From assembly GCA_007258455.2 (NCBI GenBank), contig VDFB02270651.1, positions 492,956,571-493,020,570 on the forward strand: 64,000 nucleotides of DNA, given 5' to 3'. Both the position numbers and the translations under genes were made by a program. Positions 35,113-47,269 of this stretch are shown one piece after another; within the stretch, counting starts at the first letter, position 1; every line of letters starts with the position of its first letter. The notes beneath the pieces were generated by a model. That model saw only the letters and a program-made list of their open reading frames with translations. It was not told the DNA's origin and did no database searches. Source of the stretch: Sequoia sempervirens. Its lineage: Eukaryota > Streptophyta > Pinopsida > Cupressales > Cupressaceae.

Positions 35113-35509
35113 TTCTTGTCTTGTCTGGGTTGCGTTTGGGTGGGTGGGCGGTTGTCTGTGCACAGGGGGGTCTGCTGGTCTCAGTGTTTGGCAGTTTGCA
35201 TTTTGAGGGTGCTCGGTGGTTGGGTCTCTTCATCTGCTCGAGGCCGGCCTTTGTTCTTTGCGGCGTTTGGTGGCAGTGTCTTGGTGCATGGGTTGCTTGC
35301 TGTGGCATGTGGGCTTAGAGTGCTCGGTGGGGTGTGGTGTGGTGTGGCAGAAGGCGGGGTTTGGTGTGGGATAAGGTGTGTGGGTGGTGAGGTGGGTTTG
35401 CGGGTTGGGTGCTTCGGCTGGTGGACCTGTGCTCCCTCCTCTGAGGAGGTGTGGTGTTACCCCTTTGGGTCTTCCGTGGGCTTGTATGAGAGTTTAAGGC
35501 TTCTCCTCT

Positions 35510-37036
35510 ATGCAGCAAGGGGATTCTTCTGGGGTTTTCCCCAAAATGGATTTCCGCTCAGCAGTGGGTTCAAAACCATCTCTTCAGGGCTTGAAGGTTT
35601 TTGATAATAATCTATTTTTGGTGGAGCCTGAAAAAGCTGTGTCAGGATCGACAGGAGGGCTTAGAATTTTGAAGATTAATGGATGCCTTAAACGGTGTGC
35701 AGAGAGGCCGAATGTAGTCATTCCGATGGAGATACTGGCAGAGGATATCGATTATTTCTCAAGGCATTCTCTTTATTGCAAATTCTTGGGTTTGAAGATT
35801 TCGTTGCAATTCTTGGATTCGTGGGCTCAAAGGACTTGGCTGCCTGAGGGGGAGATGGAGATCCGCCTCTTGGCAAATAATTATTTCATGGTCACTTTCG
35901 ACTGCATGGCGGATCAGAATAGGGTTTTTGAAGGGGGCCCGTATTTTTACAACCAGGTGGGCTTGTTCATTAAGCCATGGCATGTTGGTTTTAATCCGGC
36001 GGAGGAACTTCTGAATCAGGTTCCAGTTTGGGTTCATCTTCCAAGGCTCCCTGTGGAATGTTGGCGCGAGGATGTGTTGCACTTATTAGCTTCGAAGCTA
36101 GGAAAACCTGTGGGCTCGTCACAACATACACAATTCAAAAAGGTAATGACTTTTGCTCGATTCTGTGTAGAAATTGACTTAAGTAAGCCATTGCCAGACT
36201 CTTTGGAAGTAAGTGCAGGAGATTATTCATGGGTGCAGCAGCTTGACTATGAAACATTACCTTTCCGTTGTCGTTTATGTCATGAGTATGGTCACCTCCG
36301 GCGTAGGTGTCCAAAGGCCAAGCCTTTGGAGGCTCAATCTCCTCTGCCTTCAAATAACACACCCAGAGTGGATAAGGGCAAGAATACCTTTCAGGGTTTT
36401 GGTGGTAGGGAAGATGGTTTTACTTCTGTTAGAGGCCGAAACAGAAATAAAGGTCATAAAAGGACTTTGAAGGATAGGCAGGAGGAGGATACCTTCAATA
36501 GATTCGAGGTGTTGGAAGAACTTAGTCAACAAGAGGTGAACCCAATATTTTTTTATCTTGATCATGGGACTTTGGATATAGATCAGCATGGCCCTTCAGT
36601 GGAGAAAATTATTACTTCCCAACAAGAGGGGGTTGCGAGAGTGCAATGCATAGAGGAGGTCAGGAATGATCCTAGACAGGCAAAGCTCAATTCAGAGGTG
36701 CTTATGGTTCCGCCTGGTGATGGGCCTTCAGACATAAGGACATTTCGGCAATTGGGGGTCCAGGATGCATCGGGTGGTAGTGCTGAGGCAGGGCAAGCTA
36801 GTGCGGATAAGACTCACCTCAGACAGAAGGCAAATTCAGAGGCAGGGAAGAAGAATTTGAAGTTGTCCTCTTCGTTGGGTATTTTGCAAAAAGATCTTAA
36901 AAAGGGGAGGTCAGAAAAAACCTCCAAGTTGGGTAGGAAGAAGGATGTGGAAAAGATTAAGATGATTGGGGAGACTTTGGTGGAGTCAGGGTCAGTCAAG
37001 ACTCTTGATTCGCATTTTTCTTCTCCCTTGAAATGA
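35510..37036 (+). CDS. LINE ORF1 protein (508 aa), intact
   Basis: This encodes the RNA-binding ORF1 protein of plant L1 elements, which coats element RNA in the ribonucleoprotein. Residues of roughly 60-240 form the DUF4283-type domain (for example LQFLDSWAQRTWLPEGEM and VPVWVHLPRLPVECW). A CCHC zinc knuckle follows at residues 254-267 (CRLCHEYGHLRRRC). The C-terminal half is charged and low in complexity, ending with Lys-rich stretches. There are no stops or frameshifts. The stop TGA overlaps the ORF2 start as ATGA (37033-37036), which suggests coupled translation. I chose the ATG at 35510 as the first in this frame upstream of the domain. The shorter frame at 35062-35604 is not supported. 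Confidence 0.9.
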   Translation: MQQGDSSGVFPKMDFRSAVGSKPSLQGLKVFDNNLFLVEPEKAVSGSTGGLRILKINGCLKRCAERPNVVIPMEILAEDIDYFSRHSLYCKFLGLKISLQFLDSWAQRTWLPEGEMEIRLLANNYFMVTFDCMADQNRVFEGGPYFYNQVGLFIKPWHVGFNPAEELLNQVPVWVHLPRLPVECWREDVLHLLASKLGKPVGSSQHTQFKKVMTFARFCVEIDLSKPLPDSLEVSAGDYSWVQQLDYETLPFRCRLCHEYGHLRRRCPKAKPLEAQSPLPSNNTPRVDKGKNTFQGFGGREDGFTSVRGRNRNKGHKRTLKDRQEEDTFNRFEVLEELSQQEVNPIFFYLDHGTLDIDQHGPSVEKIITSQQEGVARVQCIEEVRNDPRQAKLNSEVLMVPPGDGPSDIRTFRQLGVQDASGGSAEAGQASADKTHLRQKANSEAGKKNLKLSSSLGILQKDLKKGRSEKTSKLGRKKDVEKIKMIGETLVESGSVKTLDSHFSSPLK

Positions 37037-40000
37037 TTGTTCTTTCTTGGAAAGTACGGGGCTTGAATAGTGGCCCTAGACAAAAAGTTGTTCGGGATTT
37101 GATTAGGCTTCATGCGCCTGACGTTCTTTTTCTTCAGGAGACTAAGCTCTCTGTGGAAGGTATGATGGACTTAGCTCCTAAGTTATGGAGGAATGGTGAT
37201 TTCCAATGCACTAGGGCTCAGGGGGCTTCTGGTGGGGTGGCGTGCTTTTGGAATCCGCGAAAGATTTGCCCCCAATGGTGGGGGTCTTTTAAATCCTCCC
37301 TTTCCATGGTGGCTTCTTGTTTTGTTTCTGGGGAAACTATTCTCCTCTCCAATGTGTATGCGCCAGTGGAGTTGCAGGGTAAGCACATCTTGTGGTCCAA
37401 CATTCATTTGGTTCGTAGCCTTTTCCCTTACCATCCATGGATTATTGGAGGTGATTTTAATGCTATCACGGAGCTTGCGGAGAAGAGGGGTGGTACCGCT
37501 AGGCTGGAGTCTTCGGCGTTGCTGCTCCAGGACAATATTTCTGCTCTACGTCTTGTGGATATCAAGCCGGGTAATGGTCTATTTACATGGAATAATAGGA
37601 GAATAGGAGATGCCTCTATTTCGGAGAGACTTGATAGATTCTTGGTGTCTAGTTTTTGGTTGGGGGACAGGTGGAAGATTTGTTCTAAAATTTTGGATGG
37701 TCGAGGTTCTGATCATTGGCCAATCAAACTGGTGGCTGAAATGCCTCAGCGGTGTGCTAGACAGACCTTTAAGTTTCAACTCATGTGGCTCAGGGATGAA
37801 TCTCTCCATGATTTGCTCCCTGGCTGGTGGGATCTGGGGAAGCCAGCCTATGGCACTGCGATGTACACTTTCTCAAAGCGGCTCCAGTATGTTAAGTATA
37901 GGTTGAAGAGTTGGAATAGGCAGCACTTTGGCAATTTGTTTAAAGAAAAATAGAAAGCTCAGGAGCATCTTGATCTAATTACCAGACAGATTCGTGATCA
38001 AGGCCTCTCGGAAGATTTGAGTTTGTTAGAGGTTGCTGCAATTAAAGAGGTTGAGGAATGGGAGTTAAGAGAAGAACTTTTTTGGAAACAGAAGTCCCGT
38101 ATTGAATGGCTTCAGGCTGGTGATAGGAACACTTCTTTCTTCCATAACTCTGTTAAGGATCGGAGGCAAGGTAATGCTATTTCTTCCCTCTTGCTGCCTG
38201 ATGGGGAAATTTTGTCCTCTTCCGCTTCTATATCTGCTGAATGCATTCGGTATTTTTTTGCCTTATTCCTTGAGGATTCGCCTCCTGCAGAGGAGGATGA
38301 AGCAAAGATTTTAGGCTGTATCCCTCAGTTGGTGTCTAATGAAATGAATGAATCACTGCTCTCTCCTATTTCCTTATCAGAGCTTGAGAATGTTGTGTTC
38401 CAGATGAAGAAAGGAAAAGCCCCTGGGCCTGATGGATTTCCTATCGAGTTTTTTCAGGAGTTCTGGGAAGTGGTTAAATTGGACCTCTTAGAGGTTGTTC
38501 AAGAATCCTTTATGCATAAACAAATGTTGAAGTCTCTGAATGCTACCTTTTTAGCTCTTATCCCCAAGAGGGAGGGGGAAAATTCTCTGGATCTTTTTAG
38601 GCCTATCGCACTCTGTAATGTGGTGTATAAAATTATTACTAAGTTGATTGCAGAAAGGTTGAAACCTTGGCTTGGTGGGTTAATCTCTAAGGAGCAGGGA
38701 GGCTTTGTTGCTGGTAGGCAGATCATGGATGGGGTTGTTATTGCGGTTGAGACCATCCATTCTATGGAATCCTCAAAAGAAAAGTCAATGTTTATCAAGT
38801 TGGACATGGCTAAAGCGTATGATCGTGTTAAGTGGAGTTTTCTCTTCAAAATTCTTGGAGCTTTTGGTTTTGCTGAGGGTTGGATTGATTGGGTAAGGAG
38901 TTGTGTCACTTCCTCTTCCTTTTCGGTGCTTATTAATGGTGAGCCCACTTGTCTATTTGGTGCTTCTAGAGGCCTCAGGCAAGGTGATCCCTTGTCCCCC
39001 TACTTATTCATCCTTCTTGTGGAGGGCCTGGGAAGGCTCATCCGTGCTCAAGTTGCTAGTGGCTTGCTTCAGGGCTGGATTTGGGGAAATGACATTCCCC
39101 CCCAGTCTCATCTTTAGTTCGTTGACGATACTGCCTTGATGGGTAGGGCTAAGGTTGAGGAGGCTCTCCACTAGCGCATTGTGTTGGACAGTTACTTGGC
39201 GGCTTCTAGGCAGTGCATTAATGAGGGGAAGTCCTTCATTTATTTCTTCCATACTCCTAAGGTTATTCAAAGGAGAATTGCTGGTATTCTTCGCTTTTAG
39301 ATTGGCTCACTTCCTTTCTCCTACCTGGGTATCCCTCTTGCCATTCGTTCTCTCCCCAGAAGGTTTTGGCAAGAGACTCTTGACAAGTTTTGAAGATTGG
39401 TCAGTCATTGGACTTGTAGGTGGCTTTCTTTAGCAGGTAGAATGACTCTTCTAAAATCGGTGGTCCAGGCTCTTCCTCTTTATAGATGCTTTGTTCTTTC
39501 TACTCCTTCAAGTTTTGTTAAAGATTTTGAGAAATTGTCTTGTCAGTTTCTATGGGCTGGCAATCTTCTCCATAGAAAATGGAATTTGGTGAGGTGGGAT
39601 GTTGTTTGTAGGCCAAAGCAGGAGGGGGGTCTTGGTCTACGACGATCAGATTTGAATGGGTAGGCCTTGGCTGCTAAGTTGTATTGGCGCTGGTGCTCAC
39701 AACACTTGTTGTGGGCTAAGATCCTGACCTTCAAATATTTGGGAGCAGTGGAAAGTAGGGAGATGGTTAGATTCAGCATGGAGGGTAAAGGTTCTATGAT
39801 CTGGAGTACCCTTAAACGGGGTGCCAAGCTGGTTAAGCAGGGTCTTTTTTGGATTTGCAATGGGGGTCAGGATGCTCTCTTTTGGCATGACTCCTGGGAT
39901 GGGCATCCACCCATTGTGTCTTCTCATCCCCACCTCCATGATTTGTGCCAAGTTTTCAAGGTGGCGGGTTGGTGCCATGTGGTTGACTTCAAATCGCAAA

Positions 40001-41337
40001 ATTATTTGGGTCAGATTTCGGTGGCCAAATGGAAGGACCCCTTGGATTGGCCTCATGGGGGTGTGGAGAAGGATCGTTAGGAGCTAGCTAAGCTTTTATC
40101 TGGTCGTGTCTGCAACTCTCTCTAGGGAAGTGATGTGCTTGCTTGGGGTCCTGATGGGAAAGGAAAATTTTCGGTGGCCTCGGGTTATCAGGTTTTGGAT
40201 AAACAAGTTTTTGGGAGCTCCCAGGTTACTTGGTGGAAGCATGTTTGGAATAAGTTTGCTTGGCCTAAGTGTAATTTTTTCTCTTGGCTAGTGGTCCAAG
40301 GTAAGTGTCTTACTTGGGACAATCTTTGGAAACGTGGATTCCAGGGCCCCTCCAGGTGTTTTCTATGTGGTCAGCATGAAGAATGCTTACCGCATCTCTT
40401 TTTTCAGTGTTCTTTTGTCAAGACTATATGGCATTACTGGTGGAATCTTTGGAGATTACCGTGTTGCCATGTTTCTTCTTTGGAGGACTTTTGGTTGAGA
40501 CAGGGTTCTTCTCCTGCCAGAACCTCCTTTCTTAAAATTGCTTGGAGTATTGGTCCTAGTTTGATTGTCTGGAAAATTTGGTTGGAGCGTAACAGAAGGA
40601 TTGTCCTGGATAAGAAATTGCTCATAGGGCAACTTTGGGGGCAAATTTTGGGGGCTTTGCGGGAGACTCTGACTGCAAAGTGTGATTTGTCTATGCCGAT
40701 TGATCCTGGGGAATTAGGTGTTGTTAATACCTTAGGTCTTGTCACTGGGGACAAGAGTATTGGGAACAAAGTGCATGGTAGGCATGGGCGTGCGAGGGTT
40801 GCTCGTGAGGGATTTTGGTGTCCGCCGACTCTGGGGGAGCTAAAAATTAATACTGATGGGTCGTCTAGAGGGAATCCTGGGCATGCTGGGGTTGGTGGTA
40901 TTGGTCGGGATAGCCTTGGAGTGGTGGTTTTTTTCTTCTCTATGTACCAGGGCTTGCAAACTAATAACCTTATGGAGGCGAGTGCTATTCTCATGGCGTT
41001 GGAGCAGGCTGTTGGCCTTGGATGGTGGCGGATTGTTTGTGAATCTGATTCTCAGGTGGTGATTGAGTTGTTGAATAAGCGAAACTTGGAAGATGTGAAT
41101 TGGCAGCTTGATGTGGTTGCCAGGAAGATTCTTTCTATATGTTCTTCTCTGGATTCCATTGTTTTCTGTCATATTCCGCGGGAGTGGAATAGGGCGGCTG
41201 ATGGGTTGGCTAGATGGGCGTCGGAGAGGATGGATTCCTGGCATGTGGATGACTGGGGCAATCTTCCTGCGGACATGGCCCCGGTTCTTGAGGAATGGGT
41301 TGCGGAGGATATGCGGTGTTTCTTGGGTGTGAATTAA
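37033..41337 (+). pseudogene. LINE ORF2 (endonuclease, RT, RNase H) with eight stops
   Basis: One frame of 1,435 codons runs from the ATGA overlap to TAA at 41335 without any frameshift. Domains are: APE-type endonuclease (37033 to about 37750; LQETK, GGDFNAI, GSDHWPI, but the usual Asn in the first block is Lys, SWKVRGLN); RT (about 38400-39400; KGKAPGPDGFP, RQGDPLSPYLF, FVDD at 39118-39129); zf-RVT (about 40230-40450); and RNase H (about 40840-41260; NTDGSSRGNPG, MEAS, SDSQVV, AADGLARWA). In-frame stops lie at 37951, 39115, 39172, 39298, 39661, 40078 and 40123 (TAG) and 39391 (TGA). ORF2 would nick the target DNA and prime reverse transcription there. This copy cannot make it. Confidence 0.92.
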
Positions 41338-41436
41338 TTCTTGTCTTGTTGGGCCCTTTTGTGGCTTCTTTCTTCGGACTATGTAATGTTGTTCTGATGC
41401 AATAAAATTTTTACCCCTTTTTATTAAAAAAAAAAA
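41338..41436 (+). terminator. LINE 3' UTR, polyadenylation signal and tail
   Basis: AATAAA at 41401-41406 is followed by a T-rich stretch and 11 A at 41426-41436. The right target duplication begins immediately afterwards. Confidence 0.8.
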
Positions 41437-41449
41437 TTGATTCTGAGCT
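41437..41449 (+). repeat. LINE target-site duplication, right copy
   Basis: TTGATTCTGAGCT, identical to 35024-35036. Confidence 0.9.
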
Positions 41450-41453
41450 AAAT

Positions 41454-41528
41454 GGGACTCATTCACCACCCTGGGTGAATGGGTCCCACCTAAGGGGACT
41501 CATTCACCCAAAATGGCGAATGAGTCCC
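41454..41528 (-). repeat. Hairpin pair (34 nt each, 41-nt spacing)
   Basis: Units at 41454-41487 and 41495-41528 in the composite LTR. The arms match those of the plus-strand family (GGCGAATGAGTCCC), and the loops differ (ATTTTG and CAGGGT on the minus strand). Confidence 0.85.
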
Positions 41529-41830
41529 ACCTTAAAAATTTGAGGTGGGTTTTCGGGATTTTGGTGTTTTAAATGCTTTTTTAGGATTATCCTCGAAAAT
41601 ACACATAAATAAGGCTTGTAGATGCAAAATGGGGACAATTAAAGCATCATAAATCCCAATTATTAATGATAAGCCTAGAAAAGTGTGAAAGTGTGTTACA
41701 ACACTTAGAAATAAGGAAAGATTAAGTTAAAAAGAGGTTATTTAGCTATGATTCATTAACAAGACCTTAAAAAAGTGTGAAAGTGAGTTACAACACTTCA
41801 AAACACTTAAGTAAGGTACCATTTAATCTA

Positions 41831-41930
41831 NNNNNNNNNNNNNNNNNNNNNNNNNNNNNNNNNNNNNNNNNNNNNNNNNNNNNNNNNNNNNNNNNNNNNN
41901 NNNNNNNNNNNNNNNNNNNNNNNNNNNNNN
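41831..41930. other. Assembly gap (100 N)
   Basis: Nominal gap. The left side is LTR equivalent to 47172, and the right side is internal sequence equivalent to 30185. If the tandem-array reading is right, about 0.88 kb is missing here. Confidence 0.99.
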
Positions 41931-44596
41931 AGTATCACCACTAAGAGGAAATTCATATTCCAAGAAAGGTCACATTCTTGGAGGACATCAAACCCAATGA
42001 CACCACCAAGAAAAAGACAAGTCACAAGAAGTAAGAAAATTGCACAATGAAACATAAGGAATGTCAAAAAATTTAAAAATAATAATGCCAATGTATGCCC
42101 CCACTTTAAAGAAATTACTAACACCATGTTGTGAGAAATTTACTTTAAAGTAGCAAATAATCAATGCTAAACAATAAAGAAGACATGCAAGCTTATTCAG
42201 AAAGCCCTATGCCAAGTCATATGTTTCCAAATGAAGCTATGTCACGAAAAAGGAGAGGGGTTTCCCCCAAAATAAAATCCCAAACACATAAGGGATCTAT
42301 AGATTTGGGGTCAGTATGTCTTTGCTACAATGTTTTTATAGAGCTCAAAAACATCATCATTCCCCAAATTATACTCGTAGAACAGGAAGAATGACACATA
42401 AAGAGTGAAAATAAAGAAATTTTTTTGGGTCAATATGGAAGACCTAAATGTCTCGACACCTTGCATCATCTCCAAAAGGAAAGTACGATACAAAAGGGAA
42501 AAGATAAAATTTTACAACTTATAGAAGAATGTAGATACAAATAGAGGAAAGCACATGAAGAGATACATCAAACAAAACTATACGAGGAGATCAAATTGCG
42601 CACATGCAATCACACAATGAACATGAAAAAAAGAAAACAAATGAAAGACTAGTAAGGCACATGTGATTCAGCCTATATAAGGTCATTTGCATCCCAATCT
42701 TGTTCAGTATATGTGGAAGGTGGACAACTAGCAAAAGGGACAACACCAAGTGCTAAACTAGGACAATGCTATCTAACCCATTGCCCCCACTAAGTGCAAG
42801 ACAAGAATGAGTTGAGATGAGGGATGAGAATGAGCTCCTTGAAAAGAAAATGATTTGCAATGGATGTAAAGCATGTGATAGTGAGTATGCAATGATCCTA
42901 CAACTATCACATGGCAAGGAGAAAATTTTATATATTTTCTATCCAACTATTTTCTCATAAGAATCATGATCATTAGGATAAAAATCATGCAATATTATCT
43001 TTAAGGCGCAACACTCATCAGTAAGATGCCCAAGAGTTCTATGATATGCCCAATAATTCATGTTCTTAGGCTTGTTGCTTTTACTAAGAGGGTGAAATGT
43101 AATTCATCCCAAATGAAGAAGGTGTTCCATTTTTTGTTCAATTTATGTTTTAGTATGTATGAATGAAAACTTTTTGAATTTTTAAGGTTTGGATTTCTTG
43201 CTTATTTGAGGATCTTGTTGAGGTGGATTCAAAGGAGAAGGACCTAAAATGATCCTATCACCCTTATGAGACATGATTTGGTCATTATGAAGGAGGACAT
43301 TTGTATCCATAGAAGATGTGGCTTCATATCCTATTCCTTTAGTATCTTCAATTTGGATTTCTTCTAACAACTTATGAATCCCATGCTCATTATTTATGTC
43401 ACATCCTTTCTTAGTTAAGATCTTAAAGCCTTGGCCATAAGTTTCTTCTAGGTTGATGGGTGTGTTGATCACTTTATTAACATAAGATGGATAGGTATGA
43501 TCTTGGTTAGAGGAACTAGGTTCACTCATGGTTGGAGGTTTAGGCTTGGTTTGTGACTCAATTTCAAGATGTAAAAGACCAAACATCTCAAGTTATGGGA
43601 TTGTAAGAGCTATTGGTTGTTGCATGGAAGGGTAAAATGATGCATTGTTCTCAAGGTTGTTAAGGCAAGTGTTTATGAATTCATGCATGTTATCATCATC
43701 TTCTCCTTTGATGTCAAATTCACGATAACATTCATCAAGAGTTAATTGAGCATGATTAGGTTCTATTGCATTAGGATCATTGCCAAAAACATAGCTTGAA
43801 ACATCAACTAAATATGTTAAAGAATACCATAGATTACCAATGCACATGTCCATTATGAAAGGATGAATTGAAATGTAAGCTAATTCTCAAATTTTTAGAT
43901 TGATAACAAGATAATTTTCTGATTATGCTATGCAAAAACCTAAAAATTATGTCTTGTAAATGCAATTTTGACTTCACACAATGCGCTAATTTTATGAATG
44001 AAGCTTAATATGATAATTTTTTTATAACAAAAGTTCTGCAAATTGTAACAACTAGATGCAGGAAAATAAAATATAGAAACAAAGATTTTAATTCCCAAAA
44101 ATGTAGGAAAAAACCCTAATTAGGGACTTATTCACCCATTGTAAAATGGCTCCTAGCTGAGGGTTTTGAAAAATGAATTTACAAATTAATTATGAGTTGA
44201 TTCTTATGGTTTTCAAATTATGTACTGAGATAGGTGGTTACAATTTTACATTTCTATAAATTTAGATCTAAATGCAAATGCTAAATGACAAACTAGGAGA
44301 CCTAATTTGATATGCAATTTTGATTCAATTTTGTAATGCGAATTAATGATGATGCAATATTATGTAAATGATTTGCAAAATGACTATTTTTTTGTATTTT
44401 TCATATTTAAAGAATGCAAAAATGTAATCCTACAACCCTAAATGAGATGCAAACAAATTTTAATTTAAGCAACCCTAAATAAGATTCAATTCAATGCAAT
44501 GCAATGCAATGCAAATGAATGCAAAATATAGATCTAGGATTGAAATAGACTCCCAAATTAGAAAGATAGAATTTTCAAACATTGAGTTCACCAAAA
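41931..44596 (-). mobile_element. Internal region B, truncated by the gap
   Basis: Aligns with 30185-32856 at a constant offset of 11,746 bp up to about 43853. The first 1,497 bp are identical base for base, and differences start at 43428 and become frequent after that. The 3' 0.8 kb of this internal region is not present, probably lost in the gap. Confidence 0.8.
43182..43853 (-). pseudogene. Copy of the internal-A ORF, split by a stop
   Basis: Same frame as 31436-32107, but a stop between 43587 and 43592 divides it into 86- and 134-codon pieces. The substitutions also change residues such as PNECSHEVDI to LDECYREFDI. The G-patch-like segment is kept. The function is unknown. Confidence 0.6.
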
Positions 44597-47269
44597 TGAA
44601 ACAACGAAAGATAGGTTGAGAGAGAAAGGGGTTCACCAAAATGGTAATAGATAGAACTATTATCCTTTATTTCATTATGAAATGAATTCCACAAAATGGA
44701 TTGATTATCAATCTCTAGGTGAATCAATCCAAAATGGGAATCTTCAAATTTCCTTATGACTGAAGGATGGGGGTTAAGGTCAAACAACACTTTGGGGAGA
44801 AAAATTAAAAATAGTAAACTAACACCAAAATGCAATCTAACACTTGATACAACAATTTTAAACTCAATACTCACATAACCTACAATCAAATTGCAGATCA
44901 AAGAAGGGAAAATCCAAATGTACCTTTCACCAAAAGTCAGTTTCTAAAGCTAGTCTAAGAATCATTCACTCAAGGGTGAATGGGTCCTTTGTTAGGGTTT
45001 TTCTGCAACTTTTGGGAGCCTCTGGTCCTATCTCTACACTTCCAAATTCTTCAGGTTTTAGTATCGAAGAGTCTAAAATAATTTATGTAGATGAGTTTTA
45101 GTGAGATGACAACTTTTATGACAACTTTTGTAACTTTTTCAACTTCTTCAAATTTTCTCTTCAACAGATCTTCAAGCTTTCTTCCACCTAGATCTTCAAA
45201 AAAAATATGAGATGGAAAATTTGTTTGTTTTTGGTGAATGGAGGTTTTCCTTGTTAAATCCCATTTTGGTAATCAAACCTTGAAATGAATAAAAGTATTA
45301 AAGAGGGAATGAATAATGAACAAAGCTATGTTACCACTCAACAAACCCTTGAATAAAACGTAGAATATAGATCTGCAACTTCCATGAAATGGATTCAATG
45401 GATGTGGATCTTGAACTTTGAATCTTGCTTGAAATAGTGCTTTGACTGCTTGAATGGATCATGAAACCTACTAAAATAGTGAAAAAGTGGATATGGAATG
45501 TTATCATATGGTTTTGGACATAGAGTATACCCAATTTTCCAATTTAATTCAAGGATAACCCTTGAAATCTCAATGCAAGGGAGAAAGAGATCTTGCTAAG
45601 GGATGTCCTAGGGTTTGAATATTATCTAATAAGGGGTTCACCACCAAGTTTAGACTTGGACAAGACAATGAAATGCAAGATGAAATGCAATACCCTAATT
45701 GAATGCAAACTAATACTAAATGACCTAGAAAGTGATTGAAATGAAACAGAAAACTGTAAAACAGAATGTGTGCACCTGGAAATTTGGAAGGTGGCTAAAT
45801 GAAGGTCTAAATTGCTAGAAATTCTACTATTAAGGCTGACTGGGACTCATTTTCCAAGCTGGGTGAATTAGTCTTGTTTCTAGGAAATTGTGTCAGAATA
45901 GGTTTCGCGCAAAAGGCTATCAGAATCTGCAAAGTCCTAAAAAATGACTGGAACTGCGACTCATTCACTACAAGTGGTGAATCAATCTGGTTAGGCTTTT
46001 CTAAATTTTCAAAAGTTGATTATGTACTCCTCAGTCTGCTTTTCTCTTCCTGATTGGTTTCCAGATTTGAAACAACAATTTGTGACCTATAGATAATCTC
46101 CAAGGCTCTTCAACACTTGATGACTACTTTGAAAACTTTGGATGCTTTGCAACACTTCTTCAATCTTGCTCCTTAGGAAATATGCAACCTAGCCCTGCAA
46201 ATAACACACAAAGAAGAGGGGAAAATGTTGGGGGGTTATTGGATAGGGGTTTTCCTTGGTCAAGCCCCTTGTTGGAAATCAATCCTTGAAATGAAATCAA
46301 TCATGAATGGAAAAATGATGAATGATCAAGATATGATGTTGCAACTCACCAAACCCTAGCAATAAAGTGCTACAAAGTATGCTTGAAATGGCTACAATGG
46401 ATGTGTCTCTTGACTCTAGCTTGAAGGAGATAGATCTTGAATGCAATGCTTGCTTGAATCACAAAACCCTACACCACAATTGTTAGAACAATAACAAACA
46501 TGATGCAAGAGATCTTTGACATGATGATTGATGCTTGAAGAATGCTCTAAAATGCTAAATAATTTTCCCTTAAATGTTCTGGAATGCTCTTGAATACTCT
46601 TGTGAACTCAAATTTTCTATAAGGATCCTCATTCAACTTGCTAGGTGAGAAATGAATGAAAGAAACTTGTATTTATACTCAATTATGCAAGAATTCCAAA
46701 AATTACAACACTACAAGCTGACATTGGATCTTGGAGAATAAAATCTCACCAAAGATTTAAATTAAATTTGATTTTGAGCTAAATGGGACTCATTCACCAC
46801 CCTAGGTGAATGGGTCCCACCTAAGGGGACCCATTCACCCAGAATGGCGAATGAGTCCCACCTTAGGAATTTGAGGTGGGTTTTTGGGATTTTGGTGTTT
46901 TAAATGCTTTTTTTAGGATTATCCTTGAAAATACACATATATAAGGCTTGTAGATGCAAAATGGGGCCAATTAAAGCATCATAAATCCCAATTATTAATT
47001 ATAAGCCTAGAAAAGTGTGAAAGTGTGTTACAACACTTTACAACACTTTGAAATAAGGCAAGATTAAGTTAAAAAGAGGTCATTTAGCTATGATTCATTA
47101 ACAAGACCTTAAAAAAGTGTGAAAGTGAGTTACAACACTTCAAAACACTTAAGTAAGGTACCATTTAATCTATTTAGTTCACAAGGTCCTAAGACCTAAT
47201 GTGAATATGTTAGGCATATTACAACAATAAATCAAGGCCAAGTTAAGGGGACCTTTTTCCATCATTACA
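44597..47269 (-). repeat. LTR between internal B and internal C (2.67 kb)
   Basis: The left edge TGAAACAACG follows the primer-site motif (TGGTGAAC on the minus strand, 44587-44594). The right edge (minus TGTAATGATGG) abuts the polypurine tract at 47271-47286. It has the same two-module build as 32857-41830 but without the LINE. It serves both as 3' LTR of C and 5' LTR of B. Confidence 0.7.
46785..46859 (-). repeat. Hairpin pair (34 nt each, 41-nt spacing)
   Basis: Units at 46785-46818 and 46826-46859, with the same position in the LTR and the same spacing as 41454-41528. Confidence 0.85.

Larger units (their letters stand above)
35037..41436 (+). mobile_element. Full-length plant L1-type LINE (6.4 kb)
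   Basis: A complete non-LTR retrotransposon with a GC-rich 5' UTR (35037-35509), intact ORF1, ORF2 in one unbroken frame, a short 3' UTR with AATAAA (41401-41406), an 11-A tail (41426-41436) and a 13-bp target duplication. It inserted into the composite LTR of the array, so it is younger than that LTR. Its composition is visibly richer in G and C than its surroundings. Confidence 0.95.
32857..41830 (-). repeat. Composite LTR between A and B, split by a LINE
   Basis: Without the LINE it aligns over its length with the LTR at 44597-47269. It seems built from two modules: 32857-33730, like the terminal LTR end, and 33750 onward, like element C's LTR (52657-53018). The block with TTGAAATGAA…ATGAAAGA occurs twice (33530-33720 and 34540-34735). 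It runs into the gap at 41831 with about 97 bp expected to be missing. Confidence 0.65.

Noticed and set aside
35062..35604. 180-codon plus-strand ORF in the LINE 5' UTR
   Set aside because: Low-complexity Gly/Cys/Trp-rich translation of GT-rich DNA. It overlaps ORF1 in another frame, has no domain, and the family does not have such a protein.
40434..41469. Long minus-strand ORFs (186 and 209 aa) under LINE ORF2
   Set aside because: They are shadows of the zf-RVT and RNase H coding frame. There is no domain or independent support.
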